Assembly: GCF_019397265.1 (NCBI RefSeq)
Contig: NZ_CP068985.1
Span: 2,832,501-2,896,500, forward strand
Length of the DNA stretch: 64,000 bases
Origin: Nonomuraea coxensis DSM 45129
Lineage (GTDB): Bacteria; Actinomycetota; Actinomycetes; Streptosporangiales; Streptosporangiaceae
Direction of reading: 5' to 3'
Shown here: one piece after another, positions 42,601-53,266 of the stretch
How positions within the stretch are numbered: position 1 is the first letter of the stretch
Layout: each line of letters starts with the position of its first letter
Notes under the pieces: model-generated
Databases searched by the model: none
The model's input: only the letters and a program-made list of their open reading frames with translations
Told to the model about the DNA's origin: nothing
Translations under genes and position numbers: made by a program

Positions 42601-45265
42601 GCTCTTCGCCGAGATCCTCGGCGTCGACCGGGTAGGCGTCGACGACGCCTTTCATGATCTCGGCGGAAGCTCGGCGCTGGCCATGCGGCTCATCGCGCGC
42701 ATCCGTGAGGAACTCGGCGCGGACCTGCCCATCCGGCAGCTGTTCTCCGCGGCCACCCCCGCGGGCATCGCCCGGGCGCTGGCCGCGAAGTCACGCCCCG
42801 CGCTGGAACCCGCCGAACGGCCGGGCCTGGTGCCCGTCACCGCCCGGCAGCTCAGCACCTGGCTGCTGGCGAGCCCCGGGGAGGAGGCCGCCGGCCTGCA
42901 CGCCTCGGTCGCGCTGCGCCTGCGCGGCCGGTTGGACGTGCCCGCGCTCGAAGCGGCGCTCGGCGACGTCGCGGCGCGGCACGAGATCCTCCGGACGACC
43001 TTCCCCGGGCACGCGCAGAGCGTTCACCAGCACATCCACGACGCCCTGCCGGTGGACCTGACCCCGGTCCCGGCCACCGAGGAGGAGCTCCCCAGGTTGC
43101 TCGCCGGGCTGCGCGAGTCGGTCTTCGACCTCACCCGGGAGGTGCCGTGGCGGAGCGACCTGTTCGAACTCTCCGGCAAGGAGCACATCCTGCACCTGAT
43201 GGTGCACCGGATCCTCGCCGACGACGACTCGCTGAACGTGTTCCTCCGGGACCTGGCGGCCGCGTACGGCGCGCGGCGCGCCGGCCGGGCACCGGAGCGT
43301 GCGCCCCTGGCCCTGCAGTTCGCCGACTACGCGATCTGGGAGCGGCGCCTGCTCGAAGGGGAGCGCGATGAGGACAGCCTGATCAACGAGCAGATCGTGT
43401 TCTGGCGGGACAACCTGGCGGGCATCCAGGGGGAGACGGTGCTGCCGTTCGACCGCCCCCGGCCGGCCGTCTCGTCGCGGCGGGCCGGCACGGTCTCCCT
43501 GCGACTGGACGCCGCCGCGCACGCCAGGCTGGTGGAGGCGGTGGACTCGACCGGCGCGCACACGTTCCAGATCGTGCACGCCGCGCTCGCCATGCTGCTG
43601 ACCGGGCTCGGGGCGGGCCACGACCTGGTGATCGGCACGACGCTGCCGCGAGACGACGACCTCATCGACCTGGAGCCGATGATCGGGCCGTTCGCCCGCC
43701 CGCTCGCCTTGCGCACGGACGTCTCGGGCGACCCGGACTTCCTGGAGGTCGTCACCCGGGCGCAGGAGGCGATCCGGTCCGCGCGCCAGCACCTGGACGT
43801 GCCCTTCGCCAGGATCGCCGAACTGCTCGACCTGCCGGTCTCGCTCTCTCGCCATCCGGTGTTCCAGGTGGGATTGGAGGTGCACGAGGAGGACATCGGC
43901 GCGTGGGACGCGACGGAGCTGCCCGCCCTGCGCACCAGCGTCGAACCTGCCGGGCCGGAGGCCATCGAGCTGGACCTCGCCTTCAGGCTCACCGAGCGCC
44001 GCGACGAGGACGACAACGAGGACGGCATCGAGGGCGCCCTCCACTACGCCGCCGACCTCTTCGACCAGGCCACGGCCGAGTCGCTGGCACGGCGGCTGGT
44101 CAGCGTCCTGGAGCAGGTGGCGGAGGATCCCCGGCGGCGCGTCAGCGACCTGGACCTCCTCCTGGACGACGCCGAACGCGCACGTCCGGCCGAGGCGCCG
44201 GCGAAGTGGTCCGGGGCCGTGCCCCCGGTGGCCGCCGGCCTGGCCGAGGACGGTCCGCTCGGCGCGCTCGTGCTCGACGACCAGTTGCGCCCCGCCGTCG
44301 CCGGCGGCGTCGGAGACCTCTACCTCACTGGTCCTGCGGTGGACGCGGGTCCGGACGACCGGACGATGGCCTGCCCCTTCGGGGCCGCGGGGCGGCGCAT
44401 GCTGACCACGGGCCTGCTCGCCCGCTGGTCGTCCGCGGGCACTCTGATCGTCGTCGGCGAGCGGCGGCGATCAAGCGGCTCGGTGAAGACCGGCACGGGC
44501 GACTTCGAGGTGCTGCTGCCGCTGCGAGCGGGCGGCAACCGTCCGCCGCTGTACTGCGTCCACGCGAGCGGAGGGCTGAGCTGGAACTACGCGCCCCTGC
44601 TGCGGAGCCTGCCCCCGAATCAGCCGGTCTACGGGGTGCAGGCGCGCGGCCTGGCCCGTACGGAGCCGCTGGCGGCCGGCGTCGAGGAGATGGCGGCCGA
44701 CTACGTCGAGCAGATCCGCGCCGTGCAGCCGTCCGGGCCGTACCACCTCCTCGGGTGGTCGCTGGGCGGGCGGATCGCGCAGGAGATGGCCAGGGTGCTG
44801 GAGGAGCAGGGGGAGGAGGTCGGCCTGCTCGCCCTGCTCGACGCCTATCCCACCGACGTGGGGAGGCTCCGGCGCCCCCGGGGCGACGAGGCCGACCAGG
44901 AGGCCGCCGACTTCGACAGGCAGCAGGAGCAGCAGGCGGAGCTGGCCGCCGGGGTGGCCGCGGAGGCCGGCGCCCGCAAGCGCCTGGACGAGGTCATGGA
45001 GCACCTCGCCCGGGTCGGGCCGTTGCACACCTCCCGGAGCTTCGGCTGCGACATCCTGCTCTTCGTCGCCACGGTGAACCGTCCCGCCCATCTGCCCGTG
45101 GCGGACGCCGTCGCGAGCTGGCAACCCCTCACCACCGGAACCATAGAGCACCACGAGATCGAGATCGACCACATGCAGATGCTGCAGCCCGCGGCGATGG
45201 CCCGGATCGGGGCCGTCGTCGCCGAGAAGCTCCGGCCCCGGCCGGACGGTGAAAGGACACGATGA
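39653..45265 (+). CDS. Glycopeptide NRPS, module 7 with X and thioesterase domains (C-A-T-X-TE), Dpg
   Basis: 1870 aa from the GTG at 39653, preceded by AAGGAG, 18 bp after the previous stop. C7 (HHVLLDG ~151), A7 with the exact Dpg code DPYHGGTLCK, T7 (FHDLGGSSA ~1000) and X domain (~1059-1500) with HRILADDDS (~1185), the HRxxxDD form that cannot condense but recruits the Oxy P450s. Residues ~1530-1606 look like a decayed adenylation-domain end ([37 protein letters not shown]). TE (~1626-1860) has the nucleophile in GWSLGG. The TE releases the cross-linked heptapeptide. Confidence 0.96.
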   Translation: MTIDDTRAKPRSSVEDVWPLSPLQEGMLYHTALDDDGPDTYTVQTVYGIDGPLDADRLRASWQALVDRHAALRACFRYVSGAQMVQVIARDAEIPWRETDLSGLPDDVLDGEVDRLAADELAERLPIEAAPLMKLHLIRLGPASHRLVHTLHHVLLDGWSMPILHRELAAIYAAGGDASGLPPAVSYRDYLAWLGRQDKEAARAAWRAEFAGLDTPTLVAPADPARVPDMGTAVIELSAELTDRLARLARGHGLTVNTVVQGAWAMVLSQLAGRTDVVFGATASGRPAELAGVESMVGQLLNTLPVRVRLEGGRRVVEVLAELQRSQSALMAHQHLGLQEVRAAVGPGAVFDTLVIYENFPRQGLGRAEENGGLALRPVRRGRNSSHYPFTLITGPGEEMPLILDYDRGLFDQAAAESVVGALARVLERLVAEPGVLVGRLTLLSEAERALVVEDWNATAGPEPGKSVIEMFGRRVATAPDAVAITDAGGADLTYAEVDQASNRLARYLAGRGIGRGDRVGVAMDRSADLLIAFLAIWKAGAAYVPVDVEYPAERIAYVLADSGVSTVLCTRATSGVAPENAIVLDAPETRAAVGGCAATPPEIRLSADDLAYVMYTSGSTGLPKGVGVPHGAVAGLAGDEGWQVGPGDGVLMHATHVFDPSLYAMWVPLAMGGRVVLTEPGVLDARGVRQAVGRGVSFVHLTAGTFRALAESSPECFAGLVEIGTGGDVVPAQSVENLRRALPGLRVRNTYGPTETTLCATWKPIEPGETVGRELPIGRPMTNRRIYILDPFLRPVAPGVTGELYIAGTGLARGYLGRPGLTAERFVAVPASVAPSSPGERMYRTGDLARWNRDGEVVFAGRTDDQVKIRGYRVELGEVEAVLAAQPGVVEAVVMAREDQPGEKRLVGYFISDGTDAGPAEIRRRMSLVLPAYMVPLALVALPALPVTPNGKVDRRALPAPDLVGRAPDKAQESETEKVLCALFAEILGVDRVGVDDAFHDLGGSSALAMRLIARIREELGADLPIRQLFSAATPAGIARALAAKSRPALEPAERPGLVPVTARQLSTWLLASPGEEAAGLHASVALRLRGRLDVPALEAALGDVAARHEILRTTFPGHAQSVHQHIHDALPVDLTPVPATEEELPRLLAGLRESVFDLTREVPWRSDLFELSGKEHILHLMVHRILADDDSLNVFLRDLAAAYGARRAGRAPERAPLALQFADYAIWERRLLEGERDEDSLINEQIVFWRDNLAGIQGETVLPFDRPRPAVSSRRAGTVSLRLDAAAHARLVEAVDSTGAHTFQIVHAALAMLLTGLGAGHDLVIGTTLPRDDDLIDLEPMIGPFARPLALRTDVSGDPDFLEVVTRAQEAIRSARQHLDVPFARIAELLDLPVSLSRHPVFQVGLEVHEEDIGAWDATELPALRTSVEPAGPEAIELDLAFRLTERRDEDDNEDGIEGALHYAADLFDQATAESLARRLVSVLEQVAEDPRRRVSDLDLLLDDAERARPAEAPAKWSGAVPPVAAGLAEDGPLGALVLDDQLRPAVAGGVGDLYLTGPAVDAGPDDRTMACPFGAAGRRMLTTGLLARWSSAGTLIVVGERRRSSGSVKTGTGDFEVLLPLRAGGNRPPLYCVHASGGLSWNYAPLLRSLPPNQPVYGVQARGLARTEPLAAGVEEMAADYVEQIRAVQPSGPYHLLGWSLGGRIAQEMARVLEEQGEEVGLLALLDAYPTDVGRLRRPRGDEADQEAADFDRQQEQQAELAAGVAAEAGARKRLDEVMEHLARVGPLHTSRSFGCDILLFVATVNRPAHLPVADAVASWQPLTTGTIEHHEIEIDHMQMLQPAAMARIGAVVAEKLRPRPDGERTR

Positions 45266-45474
45266 TGACCAACCCGTTCGACAACGAAGACGGTTCCTTC
45301 CTCGTGCTCGTCAACGACGAAGGGCAGCACTCGCTCTGGCCCGCGTTCGCGGAGGTGCCGCTCGGCTGGACCCGCGTCCACGGCGAGGCCACCCGCCAGG
45401 AATGCCTCGCCTACGTCGAGGAGAACTGGACGGACATCCGGCCGAAGAGCCTCATCGCGGAGGCGGGCGCCTGA
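45262..45474 (+). CDS. MbtH-like protein, NRPS adenylation-domain partner
   Basis: 70 aa; begins [20 protein letters not shown] and contains [13 protein letters not shown] and [15 protein letters not shown], the conserved MbtH signature including the invariant Trp residues. The ATG overlaps the NRPS stop by 4 bp (ATGA). It binds A domains, especially the tyrosine-activating ones, and promotes their folding and activity. Its place just after the last NRPS gene is the same as in other glycopeptide clusters. Confidence 0.97.
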   Translation: MMTNPFDNEDGSFLVLVNDEGQHSLWPAFAEVPLGWTRVHGEATRQECLAYVEENWTDIRPKSLIAEAGA

Positions 45475-45482
45475 GCGAGGGC

Positions 45483-45511
45483 GTCCACCCGCGCGATGTG
45501 GACAGTTGGAC
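45483..45511. promoter_or_regulatory. StrR-type operator upstream of oxyA
   Basis: GTCCAC (45483-45488), 17 nt, TTGGAC (45506-45511), a one-mismatch form of the GTCCAA-N17-TTGGAC pattern, in the 74-bp gap between mbtH and oxyA and 37 bp before the oxyA start. In A40926 the region ahead of dbv14 (oxyA) was reported as a Dbv4 target, which matches. Confidence 0.7.
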
Positions 45512-45548
45512 GGCCCGAGACGACCGTTGAGGCGGAAGGACCTGTGAA

Positions 45549-46730
45549 GTGGACGTGTTCGAGGAGCTCAACGTCGTCCTGCCCGGGGAGCTGCACTGGA
45601 GGGACCGATTCGATCCGGTGCCACGGCTCCGGGCCTTCATGGCCGAGGGCCCGATGACCAGGCTGGGCGCCGAGGAGACCCCCGGAGGACGGACCGCGTG
45701 GCTCGCCACCGGGTTCGACGAGGTCCGGCAGGTTCTGGGCTCGGACAAGTTCAGCTCCAGGCTGCTCTACGGCGGGACCGCGGCCGGAATCACCTTTCCC
45801 GGCTTCATCACCCAGTACGACCCGCCGGAGCACACGCGGCTGCGCCGGGTGGTGTCGCCCGCGTTCACCGTCCGGCGGATGGAGAGGTTCCGGCCGCAGG
45901 TCGATCAGGTCGTCGAGGACAGCCTGGACGCCATCGAGTCCATCGGTGGCCCGCTGGACTTCGTCCCGCACTTCGGGTGGTCCATCGCGACGACGGCGAC
46001 CTGCGACTTCCTCGGCATTCCCCGTGACGATCAGGTGGAGCTGTCACGCAGCCTGCACGCCACCCGGTCTCGACGGGCGGCGAGCAGGCGCGGAGCCGCA
46101 GGGAACAAGTTCATGACGTACATGGGCCAGACCGTGGCGCGCAGGCGCCGCGATCCCGGTGACGACATGCTCAGTGTCGTGGTGCGCGAACACGGGGACG
46201 AGATCACCGACGCGGAGCTGACGGGGCTGGCCGCGTTCGTCATGGGCGCGGGCGGCGATCAGGTGGCTCGTTTCCTCGCGGCGGGCGCGTGGCTCATGGT
46301 CGAGGCCCCCGAGCAGTTCGCGCTGCTCCGGGAGAAGCCGGACGTCGCCCCCGACTGGCTGGAGGAGATGCTCCGGTATCTCACCCCCGACGAGAAGCTC
46401 ACCCCGCGGATCGCGCTGGAGGACGTGCGCATCGGTGATCACGCCATCAAGGCCGGCGACACCGTCACGTGCTCCTTGCTGGGAGCGAACCGGCGGGACT
46501 TCCCCGGCCCGGACGACCGGTTCGACATCACCCGTGAGAGAACGCCGCATGTCGCGTTCGGGCACGGCATCCACCATTGTCTCGGCAGACCCCTGGCCGA
46601 GCTCGTGTTCCGGTCGGCGATCCCGGCTCTGGCACACCGCTTCCCCGCGCTCCGGCCGGCCGAGCCCGAGCAGGAGATCAAGCTGGGGCCGCCGCCGTTC
46701 GACGTGAAAGCTCTGCTGCTCGACTGGTAA
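45549..46730 (+). CDS. oxyA: Cytochrome P450 OxyA (cross-link between residues 2 and 4)
   Basis: 393 aa from the GTG at 45549. The heme-binding loop is [12 protein letters not shown], and the K-helix region is around EEMLRYLTPDEK. The I-helix reads MGAGGDQVAR, lacking the usual acid-Thr pair, as in Oxy enzymes. It is the first P450 after mbtH, as oxyA is in teicoplanin, A40926 and vancomycin clusters. OxyA forms the D-O-E aryl ether on the carrier-bound peptide docked to the X domain. Subtype is by position and general likeness. Confidence 0.9.
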   Translation: MDVFEELNVVLPGELHWRDRFDPVPRLRAFMAEGPMTRLGAEETPGGRTAWLATGFDEVRQVLGSDKFSSRLLYGGTAAGITFPGFITQYDPPEHTRLRRVVSPAFTVRRMERFRPQVDQVVEDSLDAIESIGGPLDFVPHFGWSIATTATCDFLGIPRDDQVELSRSLHATRSRRAASRRGAAGNKFMTYMGQTVARRRRDPGDDMLSVVVREHGDEITDAELTGLAAFVMGAGGDQVARFLAAGAWLMVEAPEQFALLREKPDVAPDWLEEMLRYLTPDEKLTPRIALEDVRIGDHAIKAGDTVTCSLLGANRRDFPGPDDRFDITRERTPHVAFGHGIHHCLGRPLAELVFRSAIPALAHRFPALRPAEPEQEIKLGPPPFDVKALLLDW

Positions 46731-46750
46731 TGCCGAAGCTGAGGAGAATC

Positions 46751-47905
46751 ATGGTTGTTCCGCTGCCACATCAGCGGCTGAGGCTCGATCCCGTGCCGGC
46801 GCTCTTCGAACTGCAGGAGAACGGGCCGCTGCACGCCTATGACACGGAGCCGGGACTGGACGGCCACCGGCAATGGCTCGTCACCGGATATGACGAGGTC
46901 AGGGAGATCCTCGCCGATGCCGACCGGTTCAGCTCCATGCGCCCGGTCGATGACGAGGCTGATCGGGCCTGGTTGCCGGGGATCCTGCAGTCGTACGATC
47001 CGCCTGATCACACCCGGTTGCGCAAGACCGTGACCAGGGCGAACACCGCCCGGCGGATCGAGAGCCTCCGGCCCCGCGCCGAGGAGATCGTCGAGGACTG
47101 CCTGGACGACCTGGAAAGCATGGGGTCGCCGGCCGATTTCGTCAGGAACGCCGCATGGCCCATCCCGGCGCTGATCGCCTGCGACTTCCTCGGCGTCCCT
47201 CGTGACGATCAAGCTGAGTTGTCGAGAATGTTCCGGGACAGCAGGGAGAGCCGAGTCCCCAGGCAGCGGAACCTGTCGGGTCTGGGCATCGTCGACTACG
47301 CCAGAAAACTGGCGGCTCGCGAACGCCGCGATCCCGGCAAGGGAATGTTCGGTGGCATCGTGCGCGAGCACGGAGGCGAGGTCAGCGACGAGGAGCTGGC
47401 GGGGCTCGTCGAGGGCATCATGATCGGGGCGGTCGAGCAGATGGCCTCGCAGCTGGCGATCGCGGTGCTGCTCCTCGCGACCCATCCCGCCCAGATGGCG
47501 CTGCTCCGCGAGCGTCCGGAGCTCGTGGACAGCGCGACCGAGGAGGTGTTCCGCTACGGGTCGATCGTCGAGACTCCCTCTCCCCGGACCGCGCTGGTGG
47601 ACATGTGCCTGGCCGGACGTGACATCCATGCCGGTGATGTCCTGACCTGTTCGATCCTGGCGGGCAATCGGGTGCGGGGGGACCGGTTCGACATCACCCG
47701 GGAGAACCGCGAGCACATCGCGTTCGGGCACGGCGTCCACTACTGCTTGGGGGCACCGCTGGCCAGGCTCCAGATGCGGGTGGCGTTGCCGGCGGTGGTC
47801 CGCCGGTTTCCGTCGCTCCGGCTGGCGGTCCCGGAGGAGGACCTGCGGTTCAAGCCGGGGAAGCCGGCTCCCTTCGCCGTGGAGGAGCTTCCCGTTGAGT
47901 GGTGA
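46751..47905 (+). CDS. oxyE: Cytochrome P450 OxyE (cross-link between residues 1 and 3)
   Basis: 384 aa from the ATG at 46751, which has GAGGAG just upstream; another in-frame ATG at 46730 overlaps the oxyA stop but has no ribosome binding site. The heme loop is [12 protein letters not shown] and the I-helix [10 protein letters not shown]. It is the shortest of the four Oxy enzymes and sits between oxyA and oxyB, the place of oxyE in teicoplanin and A40926 clusters. OxyE is found only in clusters whose residues 1 and 3 are aromatic, and it makes the F-O-G ether ring. Presence agrees with Hpg-1 and Dpg-3 predicted from the NRPS. Confidence 0.87.
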   Translation: MVVPLPHQRLRLDPVPALFELQENGPLHAYDTEPGLDGHRQWLVTGYDEVREILADADRFSSMRPVDDEADRAWLPGILQSYDPPDHTRLRKTVTRANTARRIESLRPRAEEIVEDCLDDLESMGSPADFVRNAAWPIPALIACDFLGVPRDDQAELSRMFRDSRESRVPRQRNLSGLGIVDYARKLAARERRDPGKGMFGGIVREHGGEVSDEELAGLVEGIMIGAVEQMASQLAIAVLLLATHPAQMALLRERPELVDSATEEVFRYGSIVETPSPRTALVDMCLAGRDIHAGDVLTCSILAGNRVRGDRFDITRENREHIAFGHGVHYCLGAPLARLQMRVALPAVVRRFPSLRLAVPEEDLRFKPGKPAPFAVEELPVEW

Positions 47906-49091
47906 CGACTCGCGGCCCGTCCACACCCGGCGGCAGGGCTTGGACCCGGCGGACGAACTGCGCGCCGCCGGAACGTTGTCGAGGATCACCATCGGATCGG
48001 GCGCGGACGCGGAGGCCACCTGGCTGGCCACGGGGTACGCCGTCGTGCGGCAGGTGCTCGGCGATCACCAGCGGTTCAGCACCCGGCGCCGCTGGAACCA
48101 GCGGGACGAGATCGGCGGCACGGGCATGTTCCGGCCGCGTGAGCTGGTCGGGAACCTGATGGACTACGACCCGCCCGAGCACACGCGGCTCCGGCAGAAG
48201 CTGACGCCGGGATTCACGCTGCGCCGGATGCGGCGGCTGACGCCGTCCATCGAACGGATCGTGACCGAACGGCTCGACGCCCTGGAACGGGCGGGTCCCC
48301 CTGCGGACCTGGTCCGACTCGTCGCCGACGAGGTGCCAGGGGCCGTGCTGTGCGAGCTGATCGGGGTGCCACGAGACGACCGCGCCATGTTCCTGCGGTT
48401 GTGCCACGGGCATCTCGACGCCTCGCGAAGCCAGAAGCGGCGGGCGGCCGCCGGCGCGGCGTTCTCCCGCTACCTGCTGGCCATGATCGCCAGGGAACGG
48501 AAGGACCCCGGCGAGGGGCTCCTCGGAGCCGTCCTCGCCGAGTACGGTGACACGGCCACGGACGAGGAGCTGAGGGGCTTCTGCGTTCAGGTGATGCTGG
48601 CCGGCGACGACAACATCTCCGGCATGATCGGGCTGGGCGTGCTGGCGCTGCTCAGCCACCCCGAGCAGATCGCCGCGCTGAGCGGCGACGACCAGTCGGC
48701 GGATCGGGCGGTTGACGAGCTGATCCGGTATCTGACGGTCCCCTACGCCCCGACACCCCGGGTCGCGATGGAGGACGTCACCATCGGGGACCAGGTGATC
48801 AAGGCGGGGGAGACGGTCTCCTGCTCTCTCCCCATGGCCAACCGTGACCCCGCCCTGCTGCCGGACGCGAACCGCCTCGACGTCCGGCGCGAGCCCGTCC
48901 CCCATGTCGCGTTCGGGCACGGCATCCATCATTGCCTGGGAGCCGCGCTGGCCCGCCTCGAACTGCGAACGGTCTACACCGCCCTGTGGCGTCGTTTTCC
49001 CACGCTGAGGCTCGCGGATCCCGGCCGGGAACCCAGCTTCCGGCTGACCACCCCCGCGTACGGACTGACCAGTCTGATGGTCGCCTGGTGA
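47895..49091 (+). CDS. oxyB: Cytochrome P450 OxyB (first cross-link, residues 4 and 6)
   Basis: 398 aa. The start is a TTG at 47895 inside the end of oxyE: GGAGGAG at 47881-47887 sits seven bases upstream and the N-terminus then reads [20 protein letters not shown], very like known OxyB starts. The I-helix is [12 protein letters not shown] and the heme loop [12 protein letters not shown]. OxyB installs the C-O-D ring first, on the X-domain-bound heptapeptide. The 11-bp overlap with oxyE suggests translational coupling. Confidence 0.95.
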   Translation: MSGDDSRPVHTRRQGLDPADELRAAGTLSRITIGSGADAEATWLATGYAVVRQVLGDHQRFSTRRRWNQRDEIGGTGMFRPRELVGNLMDYDPPEHTRLRQKLTPGFTLRRMRRLTPSIERIVTERLDALERAGPPADLVRLVADEVPGAVLCELIGVPRDDRAMFLRLCHGHLDASRSQKRRAAAGAAFSRYLLAMIARERKDPGEGLLGAVLAEYGDTATDEELRGFCVQVMLAGDDNISGMIGLGVLALLSHPEQIAALSGDDQSADRAVDELIRYLTVPYAPTPRVAMEDVTIGDQVIKAGETVSCSLPMANRDPALLPDANRLDVRREPVPHVAFGHGIHHCLGAALARLELRTVYTALWRRFPTLRLADPGREPSFRLTTPAYGLTSLMVAW

Positions 49092-49119
49092 TCGCGCCTG
49101 ACACCTGGTGAGGCGTATG

Positions 49120-49145
49120 AAGGGCCCCCGGACGTGTTGGTCCTT
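49120..49145 (+). terminator. Possible terminator after oxyB
   Basis: AAGGGCC (49120-49126) can pair with GGTCCTT (49139-49145) with one G-T wobble and a 12-nt loop, followed by TT. It lies 28 bp after the oxyB stop in a 184-bp gap before oxyC, so oxyC may have its own promoter in 49147-49275. Confidence 0.35.
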
Positions 49146-49275
49146 TCCACTGCCGGATGCCGCGATTTCCGGCGCTTATCGTCCATGACGAGACGCTGGA
49201 AATATCTTCTGACCGCGGCAAGGATCGGATCATCCGAGCGTTCGGGTCGACAGCGAATGGAGTTTCGACTCGGGT

Positions 49276-50499
49276 ATGGATGACGACAGTGACGGCGCGC
49301 CGGTCGTGCAGCCGACAGCGAACTACATGATGAGAACGCATTGTGATCCGCATGAGGACATGTTCGCGCTCAGGGCGCACGGCCCGCTGGTCCGAATAGG
49401 CGGGAACGCGGCCACTCAATTGCGCGTGGACTATGTCTGGCAGGCCATGGGATACGACGTCGTGCGCAAAATACTCGGTGACCACGAGAACTTCACGACG
49501 CGTCCCCGGTGGAGTTCGGCGCGGTCGATCGCCGCGGAGCCCATTCCGCCGAATCTCGTCGGTCAGTTGTCGGTTTACGACCCGCCCGAGCACACGCGGC
49601 TGCGGGGGATGCTGACCCCGGAGTTCACGGCCCGCCGGATCCGCCGGCTGGAGCCCGCCATGCAGGACCTCATCGATGAGCGCATCGACGAGATGGAGGC
49701 CGAGGGACCGCCCGCGGACGTCCAGGCGCTGTTCGCCGATCCGGTCGGCGCGGGAGTTCTGTGCGAGCTGCTCGGCATCCCGCGCGACGACCGCATCGAG
49801 TTCATCCGGCGTGTCAGGCAGAACGTCGATCTCAGCCGCGGATTCAAGGCCAGGGCGGCCGACAGCGCGGCGTTCGACCGGTACCTGAACGGCCTCGTCA
49901 CCCGGCAGCGGAAGGACCCCGACGACGGATTCATCGGCATGCTCGTGCGAGAGCACGGAGAAGAGGTCACGGACGACGAGCTGAAGGGCGTGCTCACGGC
50001 GCTGATCCTCGGCGGTGTCGAAACCGTCGCGGGAATGATCGGCTTCGGGGTGCTCGCGCTCCTGGACCATCCCGGCCAGCGGCAGCCGCTCTTCGCCGGA
50101 CGCGAGGAAGCCGATCGCGTGGTCAGCGAGCTGCTGCGTTTCCTGTCGCCCGTGCAGCAGCCGAATCCGCGGCTGGCCGTCCGCGACGTGGTCGTCGACG
50201 GCCATCGGATCAAGGCAGGAGATTACGTCCTGTGCTCGATCCTGATGGCGAACCGGGACGAGGCGCTGACGCCGGACGCCAATGTCCTCGACGTGAGCCG
50301 TGACGGCGGCTCGCACGTCGGGTTCGGGCACGGCATCCACTACTGCATAGGCGCGGCGGTGGCACGGACGCTGCTGCGCATGGCCTATCAGACCTTGTGG
50401 CGCCGGCTCCCCGGGCTGCGCCTGGCGGTGCCCGCCGAGGAAGTGAAGTTCCGCAACGCGTTCATCGACTGCCCGGACCAGCTGCCGGTCACCTGGTAG
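49276..50499 (+). CDS. oxyC: Cytochrome P450 OxyC (biaryl cross-link between residues 5 and 7)
   Basis: 407 aa from the ATG at 49276. The heme loop is FGHGIHYCIGAA and the I-helix ILGGVETVAGM, which keeps the acid-Thr pair. It is the longest Oxy of the set with an extended N-terminus, as OxyC usually is. It makes the AB biaryl carbon-carbon bond last. It is separated from oxyB by 184 bp and followed 24 bp later by the halogenase, the dbv11-dbv10 order. Confidence 0.9.
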   Translation: MDDDSDGAPVVQPTANYMMRTHCDPHEDMFALRAHGPLVRIGGNAATQLRVDYVWQAMGYDVVRKILGDHENFTTRPRWSSARSIAAEPIPPNLVGQLSVYDPPEHTRLRGMLTPEFTARRIRRLEPAMQDLIDERIDEMEAEGPPADVQALFADPVGAGVLCELLGIPRDDRIEFIRRVRQNVDLSRGFKARAADSAAFDRYLNGLVTRQRKDPDDGFIGMLVREHGEEVTDDELKGVLTALILGGVETVAGMIGFGVLALLDHPGQRQPLFAGREEADRVVSELLRFLSPVQQPNPRLAVRDVVVDGHRIKAGDYVLCSILMANRDEALTPDANVLDVSRDGGSHVGFGHGIHYCIGAAVARTLLRMAYQTLWRRLPGLRLAVPAEEVKFRNAFIDCPDQLPVTW

Positions 50500-50523
50500 C
50501 GAGCGACAACGAAGGAGAAGACG

Positions 50524-51996
50524 GTGGAAGAGTTCGACGTGGTGGTCGCCGGGGGCGGCCCGGGCGGTTCGACCGTGGCGTCACTGGTGGCCATGCAGGG
50601 CCATCGGGTGCTGCTGCTGGAGAAGGAGGTCTTCCCGCGGTACCAGATCGGTGAGTCGTTGCTGCCCTCGACCGTGCACGGCGTGTGCCGGATGCTCGGC
50701 GTGACCGACGAGCTCGCGGCGGCCGGGTTCCCCGTGAAGCGAGGAGGCACGTTCCGGTGGGGGGCGCGGCCGGAGCCGTGGACCTTCTCCTTCTCCGTCT
50801 CTCCGCGGATCACGGGTCCGACGACTTACGCCTACCAGGTGGAGCGGGCGCGGTTCGACGAGATCCTGCTCAACAACGCCAAACGCAAAGGCGTGGTGGT
50901 GCGGGAGGGACATTCGGTCACCGAGGTGATCGAAGACGGTGAACGCGTCACCGGCCTGCGGTACGTCGGCCCTGACGGTGGCGAGCACGCGGTGTCCGCG
51001 CGTTTCGTGATCGACGCGTCGGGCAACAAGAGCCGGTTGTACTCCAGCGTCGGCGGCACCCGGAACTATTCGGAGTTCTTCCGCAGCCTGGCGCTCTTCG
51101 GCTACTTCGAGGGCGGCAAACGGCTGGCGGCTCCGTACTCGGGCAACATCCTGAGCGTCGCCTTCGACAGCGGCTGGTTCTGGTACATCCCGCTGAGCGA
51201 CACGCTGACCAGCGTGGGCGCGGTGGTGCGCCGGGAGATGGCGGAGAAGATCCAGGGAGATCGGGAGAAGGCGCTCACCGCCCTGATCGCCGAATGTCCG
51301 CTGATCTCGGAATACCTCGCGCCGGCCCGCCGGGTGACGACCGGAAAGTACGGGCAGCTGCGGGTCCGCAAGGACTACTCCTACCACCAGACGACGTTCT
51401 GGCGGCCCGGGATGATCCTGGTGGGCGATGCCGCGTGCTTCGTCGATCCGGTGTTCTCCTCCGGGGTGCACCTGGCCACCTACAGCGGCCTGCTGGCGGC
51501 CCGGTCGATCAACAGCATCCTGGCCGGTGACGTGGACGAGAAGACCGCCCTCATCGAGTTCGAGACCCGGTATCGCCGCGAGTACAGCGTGTATTACGAA
51601 TTCCTTCTGGCGTTCTACCAGATGAACGTGAACGAGGAATCGTATTTCTGGCACGCCAAGAAGGTCACCAACAACAAGGAGTACTCCGAGCTGGAGTCGT
51701 TCGTCGACCTGGTGGGCGGTTTGTCCTCCGGTGAGGCGGCGCTGGCGGCCTCAGGCCGGATCGCCGAGCGCAGCGCCGAGTTCGCCGCGGCCATCGACGA
51801 GATGGCCGACGGCGACGATGCCAGCATGGTGCCGCTGTTCAAGTCACAGGTGGTCAAACAGGTGATGCAGGAGGGCGGGCAGGAGCAGATGAGGGCGGTG
51901 CTCGGCGAGGACGCCGAACCCGAGCTGCCGCTGTTCCCCGGCGGGCTGGTGACCTCACCCGACGGAATGAGATGGCTCCCCTACCGTCCCGCGTAA
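50524..51996 (+). CDS. FAD-dependent halogenase
   Basis: 490 aa from the GTG at 50524 with GAAGGAG upstream. The FAD-binding motif [10 protein letters not shown] is near the N-terminus, and GWFWYIPL (~220) is the WxWxIP halogenase signature. A second nucleotide-binding segment reads [14 protein letters not shown]. It is a variant-B type flavin halogenase that acts on NRPS-bound aromatic residues, as BhaA and Dbv10 do. It probably chlorinates residue 6 and, by analogy with A40926, residue 3. It needs a flavin reductase, which is not in the window. Confidence 0.95.
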   Translation: MEEFDVVVAGGGPGGSTVASLVAMQGHRVLLLEKEVFPRYQIGESLLPSTVHGVCRMLGVTDELAAAGFPVKRGGTFRWGARPEPWTFSFSVSPRITGPTTYAYQVERARFDEILLNNAKRKGVVVREGHSVTEVIEDGERVTGLRYVGPDGGEHAVSARFVIDASGNKSRLYSSVGGTRNYSEFFRSLALFGYFEGGKRLAAPYSGNILSVAFDSGWFWYIPLSDTLTSVGAVVRREMAEKIQGDREKALTALIAECPLISEYLAPARRVTTGKYGQLRVRKDYSYHQTTFWRPGMILVGDAACFVDPVFSSGVHLATYSGLLAARSINSILAGDVDEKTALIEFETRYRREYSVYYEFLLAFYQMNVNEESYFWHAKKVTNNKEYSELESFVDLVGGLSSGEAALAASGRIAERSAEFAAAIDEMADGDDASMVPLFKSQVVKQVMQEGGQEQMRAVLGEDAEPELPLFPGGLVTSPDGMRWLPYRPA

Positions 51997-52049
51997 GGCT
52001 CTCCCGGCCGCCTGGCGGCTCCTCATCATCCACGGAACAGGGAGACGAC

Positions 52050-53264
52050 ATGCGCGTGTTGTTGTCGACGTCGGGATCACGCGGGGACGTCGAACCGCTC
52101 CTGGCGCTGGCGGTGCGGCTGCGGGCGCTCGGCGCGGAGACACGGATGTGCGCACCGCCGGACTGCGCGGAGCGACTGGCCGAGGTCGGGGTGCCACTGG
52201 TGCCGGTCGGCACGTCGATGCGCGCGATGATGCACGGGAAGAGGCCGCCCTCACCCGGGGACATGCCCCGGCTCGACGCCGAGGCGATCGCCGCGCAGCT
52301 CGACCAGGTCCCGCCGGCCGCCGAAGGGTGTGACGTGGTGGTGGTGAGCGGCGTGCTGTCGGCGGCGGTCGGCGTCCGGTCGGTGGCCGAGAAGCTGGGC
52401 ATCCCTTACGTCTACGTCTTCTACTGCCCCATCTACGTGCCGTCGCCGTACTACCCGCCACCGCCGCCCCTCGGCGAGCCGCCCGCGCGGGACGGGACCG
52501 ACAACCGGGTGCTGTGGGACCGGAACAACCAGGGCGCCTACCAGCGGTTCGGCGATGCGCTCAACAGCCGGCGGGCCTCGATCGGCCTGCCACCGGTGGA
52601 GGACGTCTTCGCCTACGGCTACACCGATCACCCCTTGCTGGCCGCGGACCCGGTCCTGGCCCCGCTGCGGCGGACCGACCTCGACGTCGTGCAGACCGGC
52701 GCGTGGATCATGCCCGACGAACGGCCCCTTCCCGCCGAGGTGGAGGCGTTCCTGAAGGCCGGCCCACCGCCGGTGCACGTGGAGTTCGGCAGCGGGCCCG
52801 CGCCCGCCGACGCCGCGAGAGCGGCCATCGAGGCGATCCGGGCCCATGGCCACCGGGTGATCGTCTCCCGTGGCTGGGCCGGTCTGGTCCCGCCCGACGA
52901 CCGGAGCGACTGCCTCACCGTCGGCGAGGTGAACCACCAGGCGCTGTTCGGCCGGGTGGCCGCCGTCGTCCACGCCGGCAGCGCCGGCATCACGACCGCG
53001 GTCACCCGGGCAGGCGCCCCCCAGGTCGTGGTGCCCCAGATGACCGACCAGCCGTACTACGCCGGGAGGGTGGCCGAGCTGGGCATCGGGGTGGCACACG
53101 ACGGACGGGCTCCGACCGTGGAGGCCCTGTCAGCCGCGCTCGCCACGGCTCTGGCTCCCGAGACCCGTGCGCGGGCGCTCGACGTGGCCGGGAAGATCCG
53201 CGCCGACGGTGCGACCGTGGCCGCGAAACTGCTGCTCGACGCGGCCCGGAACAGAACGGAGTGA
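52050..53264 (+). CDS. GtfB-type glycopeptide glycosyltransferase (GT1 family; Dbv9-like)
   Basis: 404 aa from the ATG at 52050, preceded by GGGAG; the frame is open further upstream but [20 protein letters not shown] is the classic GT1 start. The C-terminal nucleotide-sugar domain has [13 protein letters not shown] and [20 protein letters not shown]. It is the only GT-B fold glycosyltransferase here, so it likely adds N-acetylglucosamine to the residue-4 Hpg as in teicoplanin and A40926. The central donor region carries VEFGSGPAP. Confidence 0.93.
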   Translation: MRVLLSTSGSRGDVEPLLALAVRLRALGAETRMCAPPDCAERLAEVGVPLVPVGTSMRAMMHGKRPPSPGDMPRLDAEAIAAQLDQVPPAAEGCDVVVVSGVLSAAVGVRSVAEKLGIPYVYVFYCPIYVPSPYYPPPPPLGEPPARDGTDNRVLWDRNNQGAYQRFGDALNSRRASIGLPPVEDVFAYGYTDHPLLAADPVLAPLRRTDLDVVQTGAWIMPDERPLPAEVEAFLKAGPPPVHVEFGSGPAPADAARAAIEAIRAHGHRVIVSRGWAGLVPPDDRSDCLTVGEVNHQALFGRVAAVVHAGSAGITTAVTRAGAPQVVVPQMTDQPYYAGRVAELGIGVAHDGRAPTVEALSAALATALAPETRARALDVAGKIRADGATVAAKLLLDAARNRTE

Positions 53265-53266
53265 CG

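Noticed and set aside
36692-42655. A 1987-codon minus-strand open frame across modules 6-7
   Set aside because: It is the antisense of conserved NRPS domains on the plus strand, a typical shadow in very GC-rich DNA; the protein has low-complexity Arg/His/Gly content and no domain.
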